A stretch of DNA of 64,000 nucleotides from Fragilariopsis cylindrus CCMP1102 (taxonomy: Eukaryota > Bacillariophyta > Bacillariophyceae > Bacillariales > Bacillariaceae). Location: the NCBI GenBank assembly GCA_900095095.1, contig FMBT01000362.1, positions 1-64,000 of the forward strand, in the 5' to 3' direction. How positions within the stretch are numbered: the stretch's first letter is position 1; the number at the start of each line of letters is the position of its first letter. Below, one piece after another: positions 36,801-47,781 of the stretch. The notes beneath the pieces were generated by a model that saw only the letters and a program-made list of their open reading frames with translations, ran no database searches and was not told the DNA's origin. The position numbers and the translations under genes were made by a program.

Positions 36801-39800
36801 TTCGATTACGACGTTCAGAGAAAATAGAAAAGATGCATGACGGAGAAGTCGTAACTCACCGAGAAGGTATTTTGGAGTTGCCTGAGTTTGGATCCGGCAT
36901 TTACGTTACTTGCACTTTTAAGCCAGACGGATCATTTGTCCTACATGAAAAACATCTTCTTTATGGATCAAAAGATTCCGGGTGGCAAGCACGATTTGGA
37001 AAGGCATCTTATGTTCCAGGTACCAGTGTGACACTCAATCCAACAAAAGGCTTCAAAGAAGGATTATCGCAAGCGGACATCGATAGTATATCACCGAATC
37101 AGTCATTGTTCGAAGAATTTATTGGTGTCTCTACATACTGTGTGGAAAATCTGAGAAACCGCGAGGATGGAGGTCAGGTTCAAGTTACAAGTGAATTACG
37201 TTTCACCCGTGGTCGACGTACAAGCACTGCTCCTGATAAACCTCTAATCGAAGCCCCAATGCCTCCATCAATGCGTTTTGATCAGGATTTCCACGCATCC
37301 TCCCTCTCACTATCTTGTGACGGAAGAACACTGTCTTGTGTATCATCGGACGGTAGAGGAACTGCATTTGGAAATATGGGATTCTCAAAAGGGGTCCATT
37401 ACTGGGAAATCAAGCTTGAGCAGGCTGATATTGGCAGCGTCTTTGTTGGTGTAGCCGAGAAACCAAATGAAAATGGGTCAGGATCGTCCCATGCATACGA
37501 CAGTCCGCCGCGCCTAAATAGATGGCACGGTTGGGGATTTGTCAATTTCAGAGCTACGTACACAACTGGAGCTGAACGGATATACGGAGCACACTGTCAC
37601 GCCGGTGATACGATTGGTGTCTTGCTTGATTGCGACTCCGGTCGAATTGGTTTTTTCTTCGACGGTCTCAAATATGGTGAGCATATTCTCAATGATTTAG
37701 GCTGTGCCTTTGAAAACTTGTCTCCTTTCGGATTTAACGTTAGCGGATGCGGTAGTGGTGGAGCTGGGCAAGGCGCCCCGAGTGGTACCGAAGGAAGTCG
37801 AAGTGGCAGATACCCTTCTCAAGGCTCTGTAAGACCTCGAACTCTTTGGCCTGTTGTAGGTCTTAGAAACCACGGTGATAGGGTAACTTTTTCTTCAAAA
37901 TGGAGCTCAAGCTACGGGGTTGATAGCGCCTCTACGATTCGAAACATTATTGCAACTGATGAGATCATACAGAGTATTTCAAACTCAAACGCTAACGAAG
38001 GAACAGGAGATGCGGTTCTGAAATCGTCGAAGCTGGTAGATTTACCTAAATGGTTCATCAGTGAAGGATTTGCTGAATACAAAAGCTGGAATTCGAATTT
38101 GTGGCGTAGAACTTCCACACGTGGAAGCGGACCCTTTCCTCTTACGAGTTTTGGTCTAGATGTCGATCTAGATTCTTCTTTCTTAGCCTGTGCTTCTGCA
38201 AGTGCTCTTCTTGGATTGAAACGTGCTCTCTTATCTGGAGATCGTGTGCGCTTAAAGAGAAGTGCTGGTAGAATTCTTGAGCTTGCCGAAGAAGCAATTG
38301 TGTTAGGCTCGTATCAAGGTAGACTGTATTACCAGATTGTGTCACAGAAGAGCGAAGGCGGTAGTCTTACAGAAGGAGGTGGACGACCGTGGATGTGGGA
38401 TGAAAGTGAAGTAGTGGATGGAATTGAACCAATAAACGAACACAAGGGAAAGGATATTGTGTTACCTTTGATGGATAGATTTAGATGTACCTCTTCTGGG
38501 GGTCTGAAGGTTGTATACGAAGGTGGCGCAGTTGTTCGATCCGATCTTGAAATATTTGAAGGTTCATTAAATTTAGGATCTATACCGATTGACACAGTAA
38601 TTCCTAAAGTCGATGTTCTTGAACGACGGGTAAATGCTTGTGGCGTGGTTCGTTACCGTGTTCGATTTGAAGATCTGGAAGGTTGGATCAGTAGTAAAAT
38701 CCGCGGGGGAGAAGAAGATCCGATTGTAGTACCATCTCATCTACCAAAGGAGAAGGAAGAGACCGAAACCGAAGAGGAAGATGAACAATCTTATCTAACT
38801 CCAGGAGAGTGCGCATTAGAATGGTTGAAGAATTTCACCCTGGACACCAAAATTGACGAAGATGATGTATCAAATTGTAATGGTGGGATTGAAAGTATTG
38901 ACTCCTTCGAAAGCCTGGCCGCTGAAGGTGTGATAGATGGATATTCTGAATTACTTTCGGATTCCTTCCTCGCCCGTACAGTTGGTACAATCTGTGACTT
39001 TTCTGAAGGTGGAAATCCATTAGACGCCCCATTCGATCAGGTTGCATCCGCCTTAAAGTATGCAATTGCCTCATGCGAAGGTACGACAATAATATGCGAT
39101 ACTTCGACGACGAGCTCATTGCAGGCAAATCAGGCTGCCGCTTCCGCCTTTGAATCTTTGGGAGTCAACAAACTCCCACCTTTGAGTGCAATCATGGCGC
39201 GCATCGCTCTACTCAGGGCCTTCAATCGACGTGCACGAATTGCTCTTCCATGGTTATCTGTCCGTCCGTGTCAAGAAGGTTCAGCTATATTAGGTGGAAT
39301 ATATGGTCATGGTGCGTCAATTGACCGTGCAGGACGCAATTCCAACAAGGATTTACTGTCTCAATGGGTTCAAGTACCTTCAATTTCAAAATCTATCCGG
39401 AGTATCCGTGGTTTGTTATTTACAAGCGTGAAACAAGATCTCTTGCGAAGTATCACAGAGGCTACAACAACTCCTACCCCACTCTCGCATGACGAATACG
39501 AGCTCCCTCGAGAAATTAGGACTGTTCGAATTAATCGCCTGAGAGCTCGTCGCGTAATGTCAGGAGACGACGTTGGAGCAAAGCGAAAATACAGTGTTTT
39601 TGCGCAACTTCAAGAAGAGACAAAAGCTTGGGGCGGAGCTGGTTTTAGAAGAGGGTTCGTCGCGAAAGGTCATGGTGGACAGAAAAGAGCATTCAAGATG
39701 AAATTAATAGGGGAAGGCGTTAATGATTATTCTGGGCCATACCGAGAAGCTTTTACTGATGCTTTAGGTGAGATTCTTCAAGTCGTCGGAGGCGGGAATG

Positions 39801-40709
39801 GTAGTTTGGGCGTACTTGACCCAACCCCGAATAATATATCTGGTATTGGAGAAAACAGAGACTTGTACATGTTCTCTCTGAATGGATCAAATTTATCAAG
39901 CATTTCCGATGTTAACAAATCATTGACATCTACAGAAAGATCAATTCGATCTACATTCTCTACTTTGATAAATGCCGGCGATGAATCGTCCCGAGAGGTA
40001 GAAGAAGCGCTTGTTTTCTTGGGGAGATTGACAGGAACAGCGTTTCGCCATGGGATTCCGTTGGATCTGCCACTTCCAATGAACTCAGTTTGGAAAGCAA
40101 TGGTTGAGGAAGAAAGCAACAACGAGGGTTGCAAGAATTGGATTCCCTTGCACACCAACAGCATGCTAAAGATGACGAAAAATCAACTATGTTGTTGATG
40201 TGGCAGCAAAGAATGCTGAATTCGTTTATTGACGGTCTCTCTAGTGTCTTACCGGTGGAAATATTTTCCATTCTGACCGGTGAAGAATTGCGAGACTTTT
40301 TCTGCGGAAATCCTGAGATTGATGTTGATATGCTACGAAGAGTTGTTGAATACGAGGGATACGACGAATCAGATGCAGTTATCGAATATTTTTGGGAAGT
40401 TCTACGAGAGTTGACAAATGAAGAAAGGAAGCGCTTTCTACAATTTGTATGGGCTCGTAATCGTCTTCCGATGAAGGAATCGGACTTTGATGCACCGTTT
40501 AAAATTCAAAAGGATAACGGAAGTGACGGAGAACAGGCACTACCTAGGCGAGCACGTGTTTTTTCTCCTTAACTCTTCCAGCATACAAAAGCAAGAAGCA
40601 CCTAAAAGAAAAATTGCTTTTTGCTATCAATAATGTTACTACAATGGAAACCGATTTCCAGACAAATAGTGCCGAAATTGCTGAAGGATACAGAGCTTTT
40701 GATGCATGA
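24848..40709 (+). CDS. Giant HECT-type E3 ubiquitin ligase (HERC/HECTD-like)
   Basis: About 15.5 kb of nearly continuous coding sequence, roughly 5,000 residues. Introns: 24950-25142 and 36616-36746, both GT-AG. Modules in order: acidic Asp/Glu region with a UIM-like MVLRQALALSMVE (about 26670); SPRY 1 (28490-28990, with KYGWGMIG); two UBA-like domains (33220-33370 MAELGLPRSW; 33450-33580 LTEMGFPSRW) and an acidic run; SPRY 2 (33830-34330, GKWYYEAILETAGCLQIGWA); MIB/HERC2 domain (36095-36560, CTVIRGLDWEV and GVYRYGGDGG); SPRY 3 (37280-37890, GVHYWEIKLEQADIGSVFVG); HECT domain (about 39570-40709). The catalytic Cys is in TCFFSLTLPAY (40557-40559) and the C-terminus is ...EGYRAFDA. At least eleven single-base frame changes interrupt it, for example near 25430, 25815, 27105, 27470, 27995, 29300, 33995, 34178, 40135 and 40545. 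Each continues the same protein in the next frame. It would attach ubiquitin to unknown substrates. The start is uncertain. Confidence 0.88.
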
Positions 40710-40882
40710 TAATTACAAGTAAAATGGAATTTATTTACATACACATAATAGAGAAATAACAAATACTATATAAATCAAACATGTATTATAAACAAAGTGA
40801 AGTTAGTGCAAACTATTTTGTCATTCTAGCACGAATGTTATATATATATATATATATGTATGAATTCGGTATTGAGTATATT
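40710..40882. other. Short convergent spacer with (AT)n run
   Basis: 173 bp between the HECT stop and the stop of the opposite gene. An AT dinucleotide run lies at 40839-40857. Confidence 0.6.
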
Positions 40883-42462
40883 CTATCCGGCGATAGTAGC
40901 AAAAAACTGATCATCAGTCTTATAAGGGATAGAAGGAATCGACCATCCATCAGGGATCACATCAGGATCTATCTTAACCGTAAATATTCCGGATTCACCC
41001 TTCTGTCTGATTGGTTTTTTCAGATATGCCACCCGCTTAATTTCAGTTACTATCCGTCCAGAATCACATCCATATGCAACAACACCTCGTTCAAAAGCAG
41101 GTTGACTTCGTTCCGATTCAGTAGTTTCATACGTTTTGCCTATTTCAAGAATTGCAACAATATCCCCCTTTCCAAAACCTTTTTGTAAGGTTTTCAATTC
41201 ACTAATTTCATTATCGCTTATCCCTGGCGATGACGATTTCATTATTTCTAAATGTTTATTCCCATCGGGATACGTTCGTTGGCCGACATGAAGAAGTAGT
41301 TGTGTGCCTTCAGAATGTGCTGCAAACATTGTCCCATTTCTTGATTCTAATGATTTGTACCCATTAGCTAATAATGCTGCAAATGGGTTATTCATAGAAA
41401 AACATCGAAATTGAACTTTTGTTGAATCGTTATTAATATTCTTATTTGAAAGGAGGTCGACGTTGACTGCCATTTCTTTGTTATTGGTTTGAAGATCCTT
41501 TCTCAACTGGAATGTAACTTCGTCACCTTCTTCTATTCCGTTTTGTGACTCCGATATTAGACTACTAAAATGAAAAAATACATCCTTAGAATTGTTCTTT
41601 CCGTAATCAGTCCTGTACTTGATGAATCCATATTTCTTTTCTCGCTTAATTAACTTCACAACACCCTCCTGCGTCTCGGAGTCGTTAGATGCTGATAATT
41701 TCGTCTTTTCGTATCTTGTCATTTCAGACCTTTGTGCATCAATAGTGGTCGTCATTTGTCCATCCCATTCCACAATAGTATTGGGTGACTTATCCCATTT
41801 ATTTTGGAAAAGGTTCAATGCATTTTCGAAGATCTCTTTAGTTCTTAATCCATCAGGACAATGTACACAAAATACACCCATCGCTGCTACCGGGACACAG
41901 TTTCCATATTTGCCATCACGTGCATCATCGAAGAACATCATTTCATGAAATGGCACATTCGTTGCTCGTTGGATTCTTGTAAAGTGATTTGTTTTAATAC
42001 CTGGAAAAATTTCAATAACATCAAATCGTTCTCGTAGTTTAAATTCATCAATTAGTAATTCTGCCCAATCCACCGATTTCGTTCGAGATGCAATAGCTAA
42101 GATTGGTTTTGTGGAACCATCTGAGGAAAGATTTGGAATTATATTATCTAAGATCTCCTTTGCACCATCAAATAGTTTAACATCTTTCCCTGCCACTGGA
42201 ATTGTATTGGCACGTTCAAGACGTCGTAATTGATATAGTTCAGGTGTCCATAACGTATTGTCTAAATCAAAAACGATCACCCGAGGAGGTACTGCAAATA
42301 TTCCGCTGTTCTTATTTTATTATTATTATTATTGCCGCGTATGCTGTTACGGTTAGTAGACGAAGAAGAACTTTGAAAGCATGCTGTTTGATGAACAACC
42401 ACGCCCAGAAGAAGTCCTACTACGATCAGAGCATATATTTTTCTCACCAAAACATTCAACAT
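40883..42462 (-). CDS. Plastid-type MDP-1 HAD phosphatase fused to cold shock and ASCH domains
   Basis: The ATG at 42462 opens a signal peptide (LIVVGLLLGVVVHQTACF) with Phe after TAC, close to the diatom ASAF plastid site, then an Asn-rich linker. A single-base frame change near 42287 leads into VPPRVIVFDLDNTLWTPEL. From there: residues 1-165 are an MDP-1-type HAD phosphatase (DLDNTLW nucleophile motif, IASRTKSVDW, KTNHFTRIQR, MMFFDDARDGKYGN); 205-275 are a cold shock domain (EGVVKLIKREKKYGFIKY, DVFFHFSSL, EGDEVTFQLR); 290-440 are an ASCH domain close to EOLA1 (FRCFSMNNPFAALLANGYKS, LESRNG, LLLHVGQRTYPDG). MDP-1 removes phosphate from phosphotyrosine or sugar phosphates; the other two domains bind RNA or nucleotides in known cases. 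The combination suggests a phosphatase steered to RNA or modified nucleotides, but that is inference. Confidence 0.87.
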
Positions 42463-42826
42463 CGTCGTTTTTTGTTCTCTCTTATTACTCTAAATAGTAC
42501 GTTCTGTCGTAGATTGCAGATTGCAGATTGCAATAATTTTTTTTAAATTGGTTGAAATTCTTAAAAAATTAAAGGCCGACAATCAATCAAACGTACTTTG
42601 CCGCGTCAGCAATCGGGACTCAAAACATCAAAATCGCTCAGTCACGTTATCTCGGGACGACCCTGCCGTATAAATTCAGAAAAATTCTCTCACCACAATA
42701 ACCGAAATTCGCCGATCACTTTTAAACTATCTATCATAACTTTCATAAAACAAGTTACCATTACAATCAATTTAAAATTGGAGCACTTGACTTATACTGT
42801 ATAAGTAATCAATCAAGAAGAAAAAG
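42463..42826. promoter_or_regulatory. Head-to-head interval (HAD fusion / ATP12)
   Basis: 364 bp between divergent start codons. A short CAGATTG tandem lies near 42515-42532. No named motif. Confidence 0.4.
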
Positions 42827-44001
42827 ATGATGACAATAGCAACAGTAACACGTAAGTCAGGATCCAAAATTGTAGCAGATATGTTGGGTGTGGTTCCGAA
42901 ACGATGGGCGACGTCTGCTGCCGACGCTAGTAGTAACAGTAGTATAAAAACAAGTATAGCCGGGAGATCTAGATTTTATAAACAAGTCGGAATCAAATCA
43001 TTAAACGTACCATGGGATGCTACATCGACCACTGATGGCAACGACAACGTCAAATCACCCATATCTGCTGGTGTTGATGGTACTCAATCCGCAACGGGAG
43101 TTCATCATATACCATTGGATAATGATACTAATCGCTCATAAAAATGCTCAAACCACGTTGTCCTGGAGTAGAGTATAACGACGACAATAATAAAGATGAC
43201 AATAACAATGACAATGACAGTGACAACTGCTGGTATGGAGTTACACTTGATGGACGAAAACTTTCTACTCCAATGGGACAAACGCTCGTTGTACCATCAG
43301 AAACATTAGCGATGATGATTGCTGCTGAATGGGATAGTCAATTGAAACAAATCCAACCAACTAATATGCCATTAATGACTTTAGCCTGTACGACACTGGA
43401 TCAAGCTGCATTACATCCAAAACATTATCGTGACGAAGCAATAAATTTCCTACGAACAGACACGACCTGTTTTTTGGCTGATCCAACAGAAGATCGATTA
43501 TTACATCGTCGTCAAAAACAGGCATGGCAGGGCCTGCATGATTTTTGTTGTGATCGGTTAGGTGGATCGAGTCCAACCACCGCGTTGGGTATAGAGGGGA
43601 TACTGATGACACGAAAACGTGGATCTGAAAAACCACAAACAGGATTACCTCATCCCGAAATCTTAACGGAATTGGCAACTAAATGGATTTATTCGTTAGA
43701 TGCATGGCAGTTAGTTGCTCTTAATTCAATTGCTAATCAAGCAAAATCATTTCTGATTGCCTTTGCTATATTGGAAAGTAACGGAATAAATATTAGTAAT
43801 AATGAATCATCGGGCGTGGTGGCTTGTCCCTTTCCTGATATTACTAAGGTCTCGGAGGCATGTCGTGTGGAAGAAGAATTCCAGATTAGCTGTTGGGGAC
43901 TTGTAGAAGGTGGGCACGACTATGATCGACTTAACTGTAATATTCAATTACAATCAGCTAATTTATTTTCGAAAACGATTCTCTTAGAGAATGAGTATTG
44001 A
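42827..44001 (+). CDS. ATPAF2: F1-ATPase assembly chaperone ATP12
   Basis: ATG at 42827. The first 40 residues (MMTIATVTRKSGSKIVADML...KRWATS) are basic and hydroxylated with no acidic residue until the end, a typical mitochondrial presequence. The ATP12 signature follows: GRSRFYKQVGIKSL, then WYGVTLDGRKLSTPMG, VPSETLAMMIAAEWDSQ, IQPTNMPLMTLACTTLDQA, RDEAINFLRTDTTCFLAD and a C-terminal helical part with LDAWQLVALNSIANQAKSFL. ATP12 holds the alpha subunit of F1 before hexamer assembly in the matrix. The frame changes near 43138, inside an Asn/Asp low-complexity linker; one missing base explains the TAA there. It diverges from the HAD fusion gene and converges on the SF-assemblin gene. Confidence 0.92.
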
Positions 44002-44219
44002 ATGTTATGATTGATCGATTGGAGCGAGTATTTGACTGATAAAAAAAGACAATTGTACTTTATATTAATGACGGCATATATTCTCGAATAAAAACCAATG
44101 AATAATGAGATACAATTTATTTTTCAAATTTTTAGTCAAATAGTAATGGTAATAATAATAATAATCTTCAGCATTAAGTAAATATTAGGCTAACAAAAAC
44201 AAAACAAAGATCAAAACCT
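44002..44219. other. Convergent 3' spacer
   Basis: 218 bp, AT-rich, between ATP12 and SF-assemblin stops. Confidence 0.5.
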
Positions 44220-45718
44220 TTAGTCCGAACTTAAAATCGAAAGACTTTGTTGTAACTGTAGTGTATACCGATTCAACGCAGCAACAATATCTTCATCTTG
44301 TGTCTGTCGTTCATCTGCTTCAATTGCCAGTTCTTCTTTCAATGATGTTAATTCAGTCTCAATACGTTGTTCATATTTTTTTTGTTCCAATGCTAACCGT
44401 GCCTCGTTACGGACGATTTGATCTTCTAATCCTTCCAGCCGTTGAATTCTATCGGTACGTTCCGACGTCCATCTATCGTCAAATTCCTTTGAATGTTCCT
44501 CTACTTGTTGTAGTAATATACCTTCTCGTTTTAATCTAGCCTTACGTTCCATATCTTGATCATCACGGATTTGTTCTATTGACTTACCAAGATCGGATGC
44601 CTTACTATGAACTAAATCAGTTTGATGTTTGGATTCATTGGTCCAATTCTGTTCTAATGTCCGTACACGTTCCTCTAATGTACCTAACCTCTGTTGCAAT
44701 TTTTCATTTTCTTGACTTAATTGTCCCCGAACTCTTTCTTCCATTTCATGGACTTGTGTCCTTGATAGTTCATCAAGAGATGTCGTTGCGTCCACCCGAC
44801 GTTTCGTTTCTGCTGCAAGTGCATCCTCTAATCGGCTCATTTGTACCTTAATATGAGCGATGTGATAGTCTTCCCGTTCTTTGCGAACCTGTGTGTGCGT
44901 GTGTGTTTGTACGTACAGTAAGTAGTACAATGTAGTATTACAAGGTACGATCAAAAAAGACAGACATTAACTTCGATAAGAGATGAAAATAATGATATTG
45001 CAAGTACAACAAAAACACATATCAAAAAATCATCACGCTCGTCGCCATTGTTTTAGTCCAATCGCTTATCAAAATATTTCTTTCTCTTTTAATCGTTTTC
45101 ATAGTATACCGGTACAGTAGTATATGTAGAGAAGTTACATGCATCATTTTATTGTGTGAAAAAAAAAGAAAACTTACTCGATTACGTTTCCTCACGGTTT
45201 CTTCGAAATTATCTTCTCCATCGTACAGTTCTAATGGTGTACCAACTTGAGACAACGGAGTGCAACTTGCGACATCGGAGTATTAGTATAAGGGGACGAG
45301 ATAGTAGATAAGATATTTCTTGCTGGGGCGGCGTTGTTCTTGTTTTTTGTTATTGCCATTGACATGTCATGATTATTTACATCATTTATAGCAGATGATG
45401 TACTGGAAGGATAATGATGTGGTGTTGGTTCAGGTGGTATTTGATGAAACGCTGGGGTTGTCCTCGTAGACTCATCAGGAGAGACAATTCCATTGCCGTC
45501 ATCATCATCATCATCATCATCATCATCGGAATTCAAAACGATGGGGGGATCGTCCTTCATTCTTCTCCTCTTCTTTCTCATCAAGTGACCCCAATATGTC
45601 TTCGTCATCGACATCGTAGCTATCATCCTCGGCCACCCAGCGTCATCCTCTGACGTCCAGGGCAATTGTGTAGCAGTAGTAGTAGCCGCTGTTGGTGAGC
45701 TTTGGGGGAAGAAGGCAT
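44220..45718 (-). CDS. SF-assemblin / beta-giardin family fibre protein
   Basis: Exon 2 (44888-44220, 223 codons) is a long coiled coil ending in IVAALNRYTLQLQQSLSIL, the signature of SF-assemblin, which forms 2-nm striated filaments around basal bodies or spindle poles. The intron 44889-45177 has a GTAAGT donor, and its 3' end is a (CA)n-like tract before CACAG. Exon 1 encodes a Pro/Thr/Ser-rich head with an Asp run ((GAT)n near 45505-45530) and the doublet MSQVATPLSQVGTPLELYD. The observed DNA breaks that doublet near 45260, where one base of a TT pair (plus strand) is missing. Two more frame changes lie near 45640 and 45690. The start is probably the ATG at 45718, reading MPSSP. In pennate diatoms without flagella, a centrosomal or division role is plausible. 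Confidence 0.85.
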
Positions 45719-46265
45719 GATGTTTTGCAACCCTTTCTTTTTCGTGTGAGAGCTACGGTGCAATTGTGGGAAGGGAGTAATTGACTTCTTAATTTTGATT
45801 ATTGCAATGCCATTGTCGTGCACCAGAATATTATTACAAAAAAAAACAGAAAAACGATCTGAAATCGGCTCACGTTGAACGTTAGCTGAAGCACACTTTT
45901 CAAAATACTTACTTCGTTCGTATTTTAAAAATTCAGTCCCGTGTTAAGTGATTCCACAGCCACGACGAGTTACCGCACGAATGAATGAATCATCAGAAAA
46001 ATTGCTTTGAATTTTCGAATTTGTGGTCTATGAGAAAGCTAGAAACAAGTTACTGTACTTCATTAATCGTACAACTTACAACGTTTCATTGAATCTTGCT
46101 CCTCTGAGAAAAGAAGAATAAAGTTTACTTCGCTTTCACAATTGAATATATATGAAGAACCATCAATTTCCTTGAGGAAGTGATAATATAATCACTCTTT
46201 TAAGTTCCAATCAAATATCTACTGAAAAAAACATACCAAAACGACACGAATAACTAGAAAACGCC
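45719..46265. promoter_or_regulatory. Head-to-head interval (SF-assemblin / FAM210-like)
   Basis: 547 bp between divergent starts. No gene or named motif recognised. Confidence 0.4.
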
Positions 46266-47369
46266 ATGACGACGATTCGACCAATATTGAAGATTCCGTC
46301 TAGGATTTCTACTAGAATAAATTGTTGTCAATTCACTACGAAACGACTTTCATCCTCCAGAGCTGTACTCCAGAACAACCACCACCCTAAAACGACGATA
46401 GCGAAGAAGATTTATTTACAAGATTCGTCGTCATCATCAGCAAGAAGTCCACTACCAGCCGCACGATTAATTCGTGCATTCTCCACTGAAACAGGACGAG
46501 GTTCTTGGTGGAAGGCCAGAGGGAACCTATCTCGAAAAGACAAAAACCCAAACACGAGCATCATCGCATCCACTTTATACTATGATCCCTATCGATCCTC
46601 TTATCGTATGATATCGTCTACAACTTTATCATCAGAAGAAAAACTCCATGTAGGAAAGAATGACGAGGATGATGCCCAAACAGACTCCTCTGGCAGCAGC
46701 AGCAGCAGCAATACCAGCAATAACAAGTTCCATGACATTCCTGACATTGATGATGAAAAGGATAACAACAATAACCATATTGTAACAGTTAAATCATCAC
46801 AAACGAAGCTTACAGAAAGAAAACCAAACAAACAATCATTCCGATCAATGTTACGACAATATGGTCCTATATTTATTGGTACATACGGTGTAGTATATGT
46901 CTCTACCGTATTTGGTTTATTTATGGGTATCCAATCTGGTATATTAGATGCTACATCCATTATGGATTATTTATCAGGTACGGCCTCATCCACTGCTGAT
47001 GCTGGTGGTGGTGCTGGTGGTGGTGGTGTTGATGTCGATCCTGATAATACAATACAATCTGCGGCTAGTACTATGACTTATATGGTGGAATTTTTAGAAT
47101 ACTATTCCTGGACGAAACCACTGGCACCAATAGTGCAAGAAAATCCATGGACCGCAAATTTTGGTATTGCTTGGATTATGACGAAATTTACTGAACCAAT
47201 CAGACTCGGACTTGCTGTTGCGGTAACACCGTCCATAGCAAAAAAAATAGGATACGGTCGAACCGCACAGAAGAATAGTCCACCATCATCACAATCACAA
47301 TCACAATCACCCGACGACGCTGATAACGACCAATCGACATCTTCTTCTTCGTCTACTGAAAAAAAGTAA
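46266..47369 (+). CDS. FAM210-like mitochondrial membrane protein (DUF1279)
   Basis: Single exon, 367 residues, ATG at 46266. The N-terminus (MTTIRPILKIPSRISTRINC...) is rich in Arg, Ser and Thr and free of acidic residues: a mitochondrial presequence. Residues 70-185 are low complexity (Ser and Asn/Asp). The DUF1279 domain starts at SFRSMLRQYGPIFIGTYGVV with a first membrane helix, then VSTVFGLFMGIQSG. A Gly-rich insertion (about 995-1040 of the ORF) splits the domain. The domain continues with YYSWTKPLAPIVQENPW and FGIAWIMTKFTEPIRLGLAV, a second helix, and VTPSIAKKIGYG. Animal FAM210 proteins sit in the inner mitochondrial membrane and influence mitochondrial translation. The frame is intact. 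Confidence 0.9.
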   Translation: MTTIRPILKIPSRISTRINCCQFTTKRLSSSRAVLQNNHHPKTTIAKKIYLQDSSSSSARSPLPAARLIRAFSTETGRGSWWKARGNLSRKDKNPNTSIIASTLYYDPYRSSYRMISSTTLSSEEKLHVGKNDEDDAQTDSSGSSSSSNTSNNKFHDIPDIDDEKDNNNNHIVTVKSSQTKLTERKPNKQSFRSMLRQYGPIFIGTYGVVYVSTVFGLFMGIQSGILDATSIMDYLSGTASSTADAGGGAGGGGVDVDPDNTIQSAASTMTYMVEFLEYYSWTKPLAPIVQENPWTANFGIAWIMTKFTEPIRLGLAVAVTPSIAKKIGYGRTAQKNSPPSSQSQSQSPDDADNDQSTSSSSSTEKK

Positions 47370-47551
47370 ACGATATTGTATCATCATTAACAAAAACAAC
47401 AAAATCATCATCGTCATAAAAGGATTTATATAAATTATCGAAATATGAAAAGAGTACAAACTAGTTACATATTATTTTTGGTCCGAAAGGAATCTACACA
47501 CACACACACACACGCACTCAACATTTGATTTCAATTTTATAGATACTGCTA

Positions 47552-47583
<32 letters not shown>

Positions 47584-47781
47584 TGAACACTACTATGATT
47601 TTAGAATCGAATTTAGTTAAAGTTACAATCAAGTATACTACGTTTATAACTATTGTGCATGCTTGCTAAAAGAAGCAATATTTTTCTTGTCTAAAGAATA
47701 GATCTTCAACCAACCACTTACGAACATTGCGATTGTCCCACCCAAGCGCATAATAAGTAGAAACTTTCATTTCCTTTCGTT
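47370..47781. repeat. Convergent spacer with (AC)n at 47496-47513 and (AT)n at 47556-47583
   Basis: 412 bp without a gene. Two dinucleotide microsatellites lie within it. The rest is AT-rich 3' flank. Confidence 0.7.
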
